Source: Okapia johnstoni
Taxonomy: Eukaryota; Chordata; Mammalia; Artiodactyla; Giraffidae
DNA: 64,000 nt
Assembly: GCA_024291935.2 (NCBI GenBank)
Contig: CM044317.1
Coordinates: 66,640,730-66,704,729 of the forward strand
Reading direction: 5' to 3'
The notes beneath the pieces were generated by a model. It was not told where the DNA came from and made no database searches. It saw only the letters and a list, made by a program, of their open reading frames with translations. This document shows, piece after piece, positions 1 to 9,861 of the stretch. The position numbers and the translations under genes were made by a program. Positions within the stretch are counted from its first letter, which is position 1, and each line of letters opens with the position of its first letter.

Positions 1-73
1 CTTGACCATGATCAATCACAGCATGAGCTCAAGACTCAACCATCTTGCAAAATTATGGGGAAATAAAAAAAGA

Positions 74-1348
74 AATTACACTCATCTCACATGCTAGTAA
101 AGAAATGCTCAAAATTCTCCAAGCCAGGCTTCTACAGTACATGAACCATGAACTTCCAGATGTTCAAACTGGATTTAGAAAAGGCAGAGGAACCAGAGAT
201 CAAATTGCCAACATCCACTGGATCATCGAAAAAGCAAGAGAGTTCCAGAAAAACATCTATTTCTGTTTTATTGACTATTCCAAAGCCTTTGACTGTGTGG
301 ATGACAACAAACAGTGGAAAATTCTTAGAGAGATGGGAATACCAGACCACCTGACTTGTCTCTTGAGAAACCTGTATGCAGGTCAGGAAGCAACAATTAG
401 AAATGGACATGGAACAACAGACTAGTTCCAAATCAGGAGAGGAGTATGCCAAGGCTGTATATTGTCACCCTGCTTATTTAATTTATATGAAGAGTACATG
501 ATGAGAAATGCTGGGCTGGAGGAAGCACAAGCTAGAATCCAGATTGCCAGGAGAAATATCAATAATCTCAGATATGCAGATGGCACCACCCTTATGGCAG
601 AAAGTGAAGAAGAACTAAAGAACCTCTTGATGCAAGTGAAAGAGGAGAGTGAGAAAGTTGGCTTAAAGCTCAACTTTCAGAAAACTAAGATCATGGCATC
701 TGGTCCCATCACTTCATGGCAAATAGATGGGGAAACATTGGAAACAGTGACAGACTTTATTTTCTTGGGCTCCAAAATCACTGCAGATGGTGATTGCAGC
801 CATAAAATTAAAAGACGCTTGCTCCTTGGAAGAAAGGCTATGATCAAACTAGACACCATATTAAAAAGCAGAGACATTGCTTTGCCAACAAATGTCCATG
901 TAAGTCAAAGCTATGGTTTTTCTAGTAGTCATGTATGGACATAAGAGTTGGACCATAAAGCAAGCTGAATGTTGAAGAATTGATGCTATTGAACCATGGT
1001 GTTGGAGAAGATTCTTGAGAGTGCCTTGGGCTGCAAGGACATCAAACCAGGCAATTCTAATGGAAATCAGTCCTGAATATTCATTGGAAGGACTGATGCT
1101 GAAACTGAAGCTCCAATACTTTGGCCACCTGATGTGAAGAACTGACTCATTGGAAAAGACCCTGATACTGGGAAAGACTGAAGGCAGGTGGAAAAGTGGA
1201 AGACAGAGGATGAGATGGTTGGATGGCATCACCAACTCAATGGACATGAGTTTGAGCAAGCTCTGGGAGTTGGTGAAGGATAGGGAAGCCTGGCATGCTG
1301 CAGTCCATGTGGTAGTAAAGAGTCAGACACAACTGAGCAACTGAACTG
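74..1348 (+). mobile_element. BovB (RTE-type) LINE, 5'-truncated
   Basis: This is a 5'-truncated copy of the ruminant non-LTR retrotransposon BovB. It begins in the first part of the reverse-transcriptase domain and runs to the normal BovB 3' end, where the sequence reads 'gagcaactgaactg'. Several features match the other BovB copies in this window: the RT core, the conserved tract around residues GIPDHLTCLLRN, and the C-terminal RMRWLDGIT block near 1210. The sequence before about 74 does not match BovB. No target-site duplication was found. A full-length BovB is about 3.2 kb (family knowledge), so only the 3' ~40% is present. Confidence 0.93.
75..1344 (+). pseudogene. Broken BovB reverse-transcriptase ORF
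   Basis: The reading frame codes for the RT palm and fingers and then the C-terminal domain. It is open to 425, where a Trp codon (DWF in other copies) has become TAG. The same frame resumes at about 426 and runs to 944, carrying CILSPCLFNLY and the catalytic box near 575. That box reads YADG instead of YADD, so the second catalytic aspartate is lost. A frameshift near 895-905 moves the rest into another frame, and the C-terminus is readable again at 1150-1344. There is no start context of its own. The copy is certainly non-functional. Confidence 0.9.
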
Positions 1349-1505
1349 TTCTTGAGGTTCTCGCAGCAAGAATAATGAAGTGGGTTGCCATTTCCTCCTC
1401 TAGTGATCCATGTTTTGTCAGAACTCTTCACTATGACCCATTGTCTTGGGTGGCCCTGCATAGCATGGCTCATAGCTTGATTGAGTTACACAAGCCCCTT
1501 TGCCA
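1349..1505 (-). mobile_element. Fragment resembling BovB 5' region, reversed
   Basis: From 'gttctcgcagcaagaata' onward the + strand resembles the reverse complement of the BovB 5' part. That part is recognised by the motifs 'gggttgccatttcc', 'ttttgtcagaactct', 'cttgggtggcc' and 'catggctcatag'. It directly abuts the 3' end of the preceding plus-strand BovB, so the orientation is opposite. The right edge is uncertain. I recognise this from memory of the family, so the assignment is moderate. Confidence 0.45.
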
Positions 1506-1729
1506 GGTCAAGGCATTGCTCGATGTGGGGGATTAACAAGACTCACTTTACCATTTGGCCTTCTCAGTACGCCCCGTTTTATCCCCAGGGTTTGACGTCT
1601 CACAACACTACTAAGGTAGTACTTAGGACCTGCTTCCCTAATTGTGGATAATCTGATAATTGGATAACTGACACTATTCTTGCCGCCCAACTCCTCTCTG
1701 AGAATTATTATTCTTTTGACAGGTATGTT
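1506..1729. other. Unassigned stretch
   Basis: No gene is recognised. The sequence is less AT-rich than what follows and contains a short minus-strand ORF of 60 codons (1508-1690) with no recognisable motif. It may continue the neighbouring repeat fragment or be the edge of an unrecognised one. Confidence 0.4.
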
Positions 1730-1800
1730 CTGAAATGCTCCTTAGGAACCAGGCGCTGGGTTCTAGGCACAAGGGATACAACAATGAATAAAACATTATT
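1730..1800 (-). repeat. L2 LINE 3'-end fragment
   Basis: The text 'accaggcgctgggttctagg' followed by 'gggatacaacaatgaataaa' matches the reverse complement of the L2 3' end, a mammal-wide ancient LINE. Only about 70 bases are recognisable. Confidence 0.5.
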
Positions 1801-1828
1801 CTATCTTAGGATGTTTTCAGTCTGAAGA

Positions 1829-1963
1829 GGATATAGATAGATAATTTACGTATAAACATATAGAGATCTATATATATATTTATAGATCTATAAACATAGA
1901 TATATTTATATGTCATGTATTTGTGTGTGTGTGTATATATATATTTAAAATATGTGTGTGTAG
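1829..1963. repeat. TA/TG-rich low-complexity and microsatellite tract
   Basis: Short runs of TA, GATA-like and TG units are interleaved. They include (tg)n then (ta)n at 1921-1943 and two copies of 'tagatctata'. This is simple repeat sequence with no coding content. Confidence 0.8.
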
Positions 1964-2940
1964 GAAACTGACAACTTTCCATTTTAGATCGAATCACAGG
2001 TAGATATCAGAATCAACTGGAAATTTTCCAAAATATATCCTTATATATTCTAATTTAGTAGATCTAAATAAATGAAATTTGGAAATTAATTGATAGGTAT
2101 ATTGGATTCCAAATCATTGTACCAACAAGATAATTAGATTAAAAAATAAAATTAACTGACAAAGTTTTCTCTTCCACCCTTCCATCCCATTTATAACAAA
2201 AACGTTTAGTTTTATGTGGCTGAATTAAACAATGTACATGATTTAGTATTTATTTCATGCTCATTTGTAACACCAACCTTTACTTAAAAAATCTTAATAT
2301 TTTAACATATCTTTAATCACTTATAACAAATCCCATTCTTTCCTAAATCATTCTTAATATAAGAGCCTGTTTAATCAGAGAGCTAGAACTATTTTATCTC
2401 AAATCAACTTGAATAACTATAATAGTGGGTGAGAAAGTCTTCGATAGCTTTGCTGACTAGAATGTTTTTAAGTGGAAAGAGATATAGAGCCTTTACTATA
2501 TTTCTCTTTCCATTCACATTTTCAAGAACAGTATGTAGCTTTGTTTATCTTTCCTGAAAGGTATAAGGCCTCTTGTACTGCTTCATTATTGTTACTATCT
2601 CACTAAAAGAAGCTGACAGTTCTTTTAACCTCCCCTTCTATTCTCATGCACTCTGCAATGCCCAGGTTATTTTCATTCTGATAGAAACTACACCACACTT
2701 GATTTGAGTTGTTCTCCCTATAGAAGAATGAAGCCAAATTAACTAGACTGCTTCTATTCTAGCCTAGGCCCTAGACTGCTTCTATTGTTCTCTTGGGTGA
2801 TACTTAATCACCATTAGGTTTATAAATTTATTTTTTAGGTCAATATAAGCAAAATGGCATCACACAATGGACACCAAAGCCACAATTTTTTCCAAGGAAA
2901 ATTTCAGATTTTAAAGGCTATTTAGCACCAAAGGTGGATA
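1964..2940. other. AT-rich stretch, no gene seen
   Basis: No ORF of note, RNA gene or recognisable repeat family was seen. The one local structure is a 16-bp perfect direct repeat ('ctagactgcttctatt') at 2743-2758 and 2771-2786. Confidence 0.6.
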
Positions 2941-2943
2941 AGC

Positions 2944-2993
2944 AAAATAAAGAGTTGGACATGACTGAGCCCACGCACATGCACACACACACG
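2944..2993 (+). mobile_element. Bov-tA/BovA SINE tail fragment
   Basis: The sequence 'aagagttggacatgactgag' followed by a CA-rich tail is the typical 3' end of bovid SINEs carrying the BovA unit. The rest of the element is missing (5' truncation). Confidence 0.75.
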
Positions 2994-3040
2994 AAGAGAG
3001 AAGGATAAATCAGCTAAATATTTCTGAATGTCGGGAAGCA

Positions 3041-3215
3041 GAATATTATAGTGGAAAGGAGCTGTGGAGAGAGACCAAACTGGGTTTGAATCCTGGCTCC
3101 AACATTTTCACTGTAGCTTTAGGCTACCATAACTGACAGTTTGCCTCATCCTGTACTATAATAAGATTTTAATACCAGTCATTCAGGGTTCTTGAAATGG
3201 TAAGTGAAGATGTAT
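3041..3215 (+). repeat. MIR SINE (ancient)
   Basis: The order matches the mammal-wide MIR: 'atagtgg' near the left, then 'tgggtttgaatcctggctcc', then a decayed 'gtttgcctcatc' core. It is heavily diverged. Confidence 0.8.
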
Positions 3216-4074
3216 CATGAGCTCCTAATATAGTCTTATATAGTCATGAAATGAATGAACATGTGCATGAGAAAACATTTATCCTTTAGTCAAAGTGCAT
3301 TTATTATGAAAACCAACTAAACAAAACATGATGCGAGGCACTATAAAACCATTCAAATGCACTAGTAATAACGGCCTTTTAGTTATTCATCTAGTATTTT
3401 GTCTATCCTCTATTTGGAATGACTGATGGAATCATTAAATGTATAGATTATCTTGTTCCTATCATGGGTGAGATTATAGGTATGTAATGACTGAGAGTCA
3501 TCTTTTCTGAAGTTGACCTTCAGACTGCCACCCATACAAGAATCTCTTCCTTTACTTTTCCACCGCGTCCTCATTTACTGGAGTGACATTTCCAAAGGAT
3601 TGCAAAGGAAGGAAGATAGGGGAGGGGAGGCAGGGAAGGGGGAAAGAGGAAAAGAAAAAGAAGAGATGGAAGACACAAATTAAAACCATAAACTAGAGTC
3701 TCGTTCAACCTGATTTAAGAGCAAGCTATAACTCTCCTTAATGAATTAGAATTGGTTTTGTTGACAAAACAAATAAAATTTTGTTTTGGTCCTGAATAAG
3801 TGGTTAACGGAAGATGACTTCAATAAATTTAGGGAAAAAAATCCTAACTTTGTAATTTTTTTTCCTATAAATTCAACATTGCCTTCTTTCTTAATTAGGC
3901 AAGAAATTCATGATCCACCCAATTTATAAAATGTTCAAGTAATACCCATGCATGTACCAAAACATGAAACTAGTCTGCTATGTCCACCTGCTGCTTATTC
4001 TTTTCCATTGTCTACAGTCCTTTTCTGCACTATAATCCAAATACAAAATACATGCAACATGAATAGATGGATCA
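3216..4074. other. Non-coding stretch with purine-rich tract
   Basis: No gene or repeat family is recognised. Positions 3599-3670 form a nearly pure purine (G/A) tract on the + strand, which is simple sequence. Confidence 0.6.
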
Positions 4075-4318
4075 GTGCATGAATGATTAGACATTTGCAG
4101 TCTAACAGCCTTGGGTTTAAATCCTGGCTCTTCCCCCAGCTGTGTGACATTGTGCGTATTACTAAACATCCCTAATCTCAGTTTCCTCATCTGTGTAAGG
4201 GGGTAATAATGATACTTTTTTACAGGGTCACTGTGAGAATTTAATTAGGTAAGTTATTTAGTTTCCTTAGCATAATGTGTGTCACAAAATACACATGCAA
4301 TAAATCGAGCTGTTACTG
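4075..4318 (+). repeat. MIR SINE, nearly full length
   Basis: Successive MIR hallmarks are visible: 'gggtttaaatcctggctct', 'agctgtgtgacattg', 'ctcagtttcctcatctgt', the 'gtcactgtgagaatttaatt' block, and the 3' 'gcaataaat' end. This is one of the better preserved MIRs in the window. Confidence 0.9.
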
Positions 4319-4440
4319 TTCTTCACATCTTCATTTGTTTTGTTAATTCTCTTATTTTCTTACAATGAACTAATGCAATTCATTAATATGTGCCATGTTT
4401 AATTTTCATTTATATTATGTTTTAGTTGATTAATTTTTTA

Positions 4441-4735
4441 GAGAAGTTTTAGGTTCACAGCAAAATTGAGAGGAAGGTAAAAAGAGTTCCCATATGCTCC
4501 CTACCCTATATATACAGAACAGCTCTCATTATCAACATCCTCTACCTGAATGGTATACGTTTGTCACAACTGACAAATGCACAGTTGATGATGAAATGAC
4601 ATTAATACAAACTCATCATCCAAAGACCATAGTTTCTATTAGGATGTACTCTTGGTATTGTACGTTTTATGGTATAATGGTGAGTATCCATCCCTATAGT
4701 TTCATTAAGAGTAGTTTCTCTATTTTTTAAGATGT
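4441..4735. repeat. Ancient L1 LINE fragment (non-coding end)
   Basis: The block 'gttttaggttcacagcaaaa' followed by 'ttgagaggaagg', and later 'cattatcaacatcc' and 'ccaaagaccatagtt', is a familiar old mammalian L1-associated non-coding segment. I cannot fix the subfamily or orientation by eye. Confidence 0.6.
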
Positions 4736-7210
4736 GACTGCTTACTGATTCTCTGGAAACATCTTTCATTTAATAAGAATATTTCTTGCTTATATTTTCA
4801 TTAAGGCTACTAGCTTCAGAATTTTATGATACTTCCCTTTATTAACCTGATGTTTTGCTGACCCAAGGCAACTTTTCTGTATATAAAGTGATGGTCACTC
4901 TGCTGAAGTGTTCAAGCATCAATACAGATATATCAATCACACTCTTCTTGCAGAAGAAATGAGAGAAATTACAAAGAACAGTGAAGAAGTCTAATCATTG
5001 AACAGAAGAATGAATAGAAAAATGTCAACACAATATGTTCAATGCACACATCAAAATGAAGAAATATAGACACAGAGAAAACCCATATAATGCAGAGTGA
5101 GCAAAAGTAACAGGAATACCTGTGACACAAGAATATTCTTCTCTTGACACACACTGTAGCAAGACAGGCTTAAAGGTTTACACAAGTTCTGATCTGGTCT
5201 GGCATGAGATGAGTGGGAGGCTCATGGCAAGAACTACCCCCTTGGCTATCTGCCAAGACGCCTGAAATGTCACCATTAGAGTTTTTATATTTATATTCTT
5301 TATTAAAATGCAACGCCCATTGAAGGGAACATACTATGAGTTATTATCAGCCTACATCTAAGAGAAAATGACTAAAGCTACCGATTAAAGCTAAAGAGAG
5401 TGAGGCACTTTTGGAGAAGGAACATTTCTGATGTGGAAAGTTACGTTTGAATTCAGGGGAAACTCAAACTAAAAATATAAGATGAAGGAAATTATAGCTA
5501 AGACTGAAGTGCAAACAGTCCACACAGGCAAAACTTCTTTCATTTAAGAAGATGACCTACAAATACCTAAGCCTTCCAGAACAGAATTATAATAGCCCAT
5601 CTTCAATGATGAAAGAGAAGAAAAAAATCAGAGACTCGAGGGTAGAATAACCTGCAAGGACTGCCGTAGCTACTGACTCTCTGATTTATGGCAATGTTAG
5701 GAATTGGGGCCGTCTCCTTCTGAAGTACTACAGCATACTATAAAAGGGCACTCTGAATCACAAGGCATAAAACAGCATGCCGAGGGAGGGATATTCCAAG
5801 TCAAAAATAATGGTGATAAATCAGAAGCAGTGAATGTGGCTATGTGGTTTTATTTTGTTGAATAAAGTCTTCGCTACAATTTTTAGTACACTCTGTTGGA
5901 AAGTAAAGCCATGACAATTACACACAACTATAGGGATTTCTCTAATAAGTATTCTCAAAAATTATATACTATCCTGCACTCAAGTATTTCAGAAATGAAT
6001 ACAGTCAAGATACATATATATATGTATAACCACATTTGTTTCTTTGATAAAGTAACAGAAATTCATTCTTATTTTTAAAAGTAATTAGTTTACCTGTAGA
6101 TAAATAAAGATGTAACATAGCAAAGATGTAACAAAGCTCTGTTTTAATTATTAATGCCTAGTGGGCCAGACCCTATGTGTGTGTATTTTAATTTTTAAAT
6201 CTTCAAAATGAAAAACATAAATTTTTAAAGAAAGATCTAAGTTGATTTAGTTATTGAATCAATTAGACAGGAATAACAGTACTTTCCTCAAAGAACACTC
6301 TGTAATCTGGTTTAGAATTGAATAAATTTTAAAATTGTAAAATTTCTTGGATTTCAAAGCAGTTCAACAGGTTCAGTTACATGATTAGTTACTTATGAAT
6401 GTATGTAAAAATTGTATGCATGAATAATTAGATTGCTATCTGTGTGTCTTGCACTGTGTTTCATCCTAAGTTACATTCTTGGGTGCCAGGTCTTTAAAAT
6501 TTACTCTTTTGGGTACTTATAAGTGATTTTGAAGTCCATGACATAGGATAATTTACAGCTTGTCTTTGGAACAAATTATCATGTCTTGGTTCTCACTGAC
6601 CTAAGCCAAATGCTACTGTGGCTTCATATTCTCTCAGAATAACTCTCATGTTTGATGTTCACATGTAGAAAATCACCCTCTCCCACCACATAAATAGTTA
6701 AACAAATATAAACCAATTGCTGGTACTTATAAGGGTCATAAAGAGACTAGGAAGAGGATAATTAATTTTTAGTCTTATTCCAAGGTTTAAGATAAATTGA
6801 AAAAAGGAATTTTGAATGACATTTTTTATTATCTTACCACCTACTCTGTATAAAAAAAAAGCAAACATTGATGTGCAAAACTGATTTAGTGTTCTAATTA
6901 GTGGACAACTGTCCATCCATTAAGATAGAAAACCCAAATCAAAATGTAAAAGGTAATGATTTTATGGTTCAACAATATACAAAATCACCAGTGATTACTA
7001 ATGGAAAGTGAGTCATGTGGAAGCTTTTAAAATATGTTCATGTTTGTGATTTGAGGCATCATGAAGGAATCTGGTTGATTATTTTTCACAAATATCAGTA
7101 TAATAATAACTTTTTTCCTTATAAACAAGAAAAGGAAGGTGGTATAATTAAAAAACAAAAACCTATACCCTGAAGAATCAAATGAACCTAAATTTCAACC
7201 CAAGCATCAC
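4736..7210. other. AT-rich stretch, no gene seen
   Basis: Only short chance ORFs of at most 72 codons are present, with no recognisable domains. A few simple tracts occur (for example TA repeats near 6013-6027 and a poly-A run near 6851). No repeat family was confidently recognised. Confidence 0.6.
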
Positions 7211-7507
7211 TTAAAAAAAATGAATCATAGTTGATTTATAATGTTTCAGATGTACAGCAAATTCATTCAGTTATATATACATATGAGTCATACATATATA
7301 TATATATATATGAGTTATACATACATATGTATAATTTTTCATTCTTTTCCATTATAGGTTATTACAAGACATTGAATATAGTTCCCTGTGCTATATTAGG
7401 TCTTTGTTGTTTGTCTATTTTATACATAATAATGTGTATCTGTTAGTCCCAAATTCCCAATTTATCCTTCCTCCATTCCCCTTTGGTCATTGTAAGTTTT
7501 TTCTACA
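7211..7507 (-). mobile_element. L1 LINE 3' end
   Basis: On the minus strand this is the artiodactyl L1 3' UTR. The + strand shows its reverse complement: 'gttgatttataatgtttcag', 'gtacagcaaattcattcag', a TA-repeat (7293-7312), 'ccattataggttattacaag' and 'gttccctgtgctatatta'. The same 3' UTR appears in sense orientation at 37335-38030. Confidence 0.85.
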
Positions 7508-7521
7508 AGCATCATTTTTAT

Positions 7522-7656
7522 TAGTCGTGTAACCTTAGAAAACTATTTAACCCTTTTTAAGTCCTAGTTTCCCCACCTGCAAAAGGTATTTAAGTTTGGT
7601 GTGAGTATTAAACGAGGTAGTTTATACAAAGTGCTTGCACTGAGGAAGCATTCAAT
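7522..7656 (+). repeat. MIR SINE fragment
   Basis: This is the 3' half of MIR: 'tcctagtttccccacctgc', then 'gtgagtattaaacgaggtag', then 'gaagcattcaatacatt'. It is ancient and diverged. Confidence 0.8.
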
Positions 7657-9486
7657 ACATTATTTTTTAAAGAAAAGCAAGTGGTATCTGATTTAAGTGT
7701 TTTTCCCCCCTGGTGGAAATAATAACTCCATATTATTATTCATCATAGACATTTGCGGAATATCCAAGACTGAAGTACGGTTTAGGGCTACAAGTCAAGT
7801 CTACAGTGTAGAGCCTTAGCTTCAGAAGTAACTGATTCATCAACCTATCTTTGATAACACTTTTAAAGTATATAACCTAACTGGCCAGATAAGCCAAAAC
7901 TTATATAGATTAAAAGATAATAAAAAATTAATTCACAAACTAAGCATGTATTTTAGTTCAAATTTAGAAGTCTAATTACATCTTTACTGAAATATAGGAA
8001 ACCACTTAATCACAATGTTAGTCAAAATGCATAAAAATGAACTATGTTTCCTTTTCATGTATATAAAATGAAGTCTCATGAATATTCAATATACTTATAA
8101 AATAAACCATTATTTTATCTATCAGTACATTTTTAAAGAAACTTATGGTATTTATTTATTTAGTAACCATAACTTAGGAAATTAGTAGCATAGGTTAAGA
8201 GAAAATTCAATTCATTAATCCATCAATTTTTTATTATTCTGCTATCACTTTTGGTATTAGCTAGCTTTTGATCTTTAGTCATTATATAAAATACATACTC
8301 CTTTGTACTGAACTATAAAGTATAACATATATTTTTGAAGTAGAATTTCACAACTCACTATAAATAACAAATCCTACTTCATGTTTTACTTACCTTTTCT
8401 AAATTTTTAAACCACCTCTGTCAAACAGAACCTCCTGGTTTTACATGACGATTAAAACAATTTTTCTCCAACTTGTTGGCAAAGCACTTGCTTTTCTTTC
8501 TATTTTATCTTCAAAAATTGAGAGTTACCATCTTTTTAAGAAAATGGGTAAAGAAGATCAAGATACAGATCACATGACCATAAACTGTCCATAACATATG
8601 AGTTCATCAGCATGAATCATTTAGAGCTCAAAAGGAGGTTGCAGAGAAGGACTAGGGGCCAAGCACTTTGCTAAGTACTACAATATGGAGCCATTACAAG
8701 AATCAAGTCCAGTGATAAGCTGAAACTACATATTGTACATCCTTATCTATATTCAGAATAACCATTTAGTGCCAAATCAAAAGGAGGCTCTGAACTGAAA
8801 ATACACCAAATAAGTAAGCTTATGTTGTATAAACTGTAATCAAATGCTGAATACATCCCTGCTTATCAGGTTGAAAATAAAGGTTGCTAAACTGAGGAAG
8901 ATTTCAATGCCCTCTCTACATGATTCAAGGAGACATAAATTATCATACAAACATAAAATCTTAGGTCACATTACAGCAACATATTATTTTGCAAGTGTTA
9001 TAAGCAATTTATTAGCTTTTCAAAACATGCCTTAGACTTTGAAGTTATATTTTAAACAATATTAGCATATTACAATTTGCTAATATGGTCTTACTATTCA
9101 ACATATTATCGACAATGCTTAATATCTTATGCTAGTAATAAAAAGATATCAGCTCAATAAAATAGATTTATAAGTTAGTCATTTCCTATTGTTTAAAATT
9201 ACTTTACTGATAACCTATCTCCTTCCTAAATGCATCTGTGATGGCCTACATACCATAAAACTGGAAGCAACACCATAAAATATTAAAAACTACAACTTGC
9301 AGGAATGAATGGCTTAGGAAAGCTATAAGAATTGAGTTAAAAACAAAATTCTCGAACTCTTATTTTGAAGAGTGAAAAAAGTAAACATTATTGTCAGTAA
9401 CAAATTAGGAAGAAGAATCCTAACTTCTGTTACAGAAGAAAACTGCATATGTTCATTGAATTTACAAAACTAAAAGAAACAAGAAT
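7657..9486. other. AT-rich stretch, no gene seen
   Basis: No gene or clear transposon was recognised. A possible MIR/L2 scrap ('ccaagcactttgctaagtac') lies at about 8657-8690 and is too short to call separately. Confidence 0.55.
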
Positions 9487-9581
9487 TGTGTGTGTGTATA
9501 TATATATATGTGTGTGTATATATATATATATGTGTGTGTGTATATATATATATATATATGTATACATATATATATATATAA
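9487..9581. repeat. Compound (TG)n/(TA)n microsatellite
   Basis: About 95 bases of alternating purine-pyrimidine sequence form three successive TG-then-TA blocks. Apparent ORFs on both strands (9430-9640) are translations of this tract and are not genes. Confidence 0.95.
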
Positions 9582-9861
9582 CTTTACTAAACACATTAGA
9601 AAGGGCTGCAAAAAGAGGCAATTCTATGGAACAAATCTGAAATAAGTGGATAGGAAGAGAGTCTAGATATGAAATCTCTAAATTCCTTATAATTCAAGAA
9701 TAATTAAAAGTTAATATTTCATTTCATCTAAAGTCTGACAGCAGATATAAAGGTAGAAATATCCTCACTGGGAAATTACCAAGAACCCAAGGTACAAATA
9801 CTCTGTGTACTATTTGAAAGAAAATGTGTCAGATGCCAAGTATTTATAAAATCTCAGTTGA

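Noticed and set aside
5736..5750. 'tataaaaggg' as a TATA box / promoter
   Set aside because: There is no downstream ORF, CpG enrichment or other promoter feature, and the match is expected by chance in AT-rich DNA.
9430..9640. ORFs of 63 codons on both strands
   Set aside because: They are translations of a TG/TA microsatellite (repeating Tyr-Ile-Cys-Val residues).
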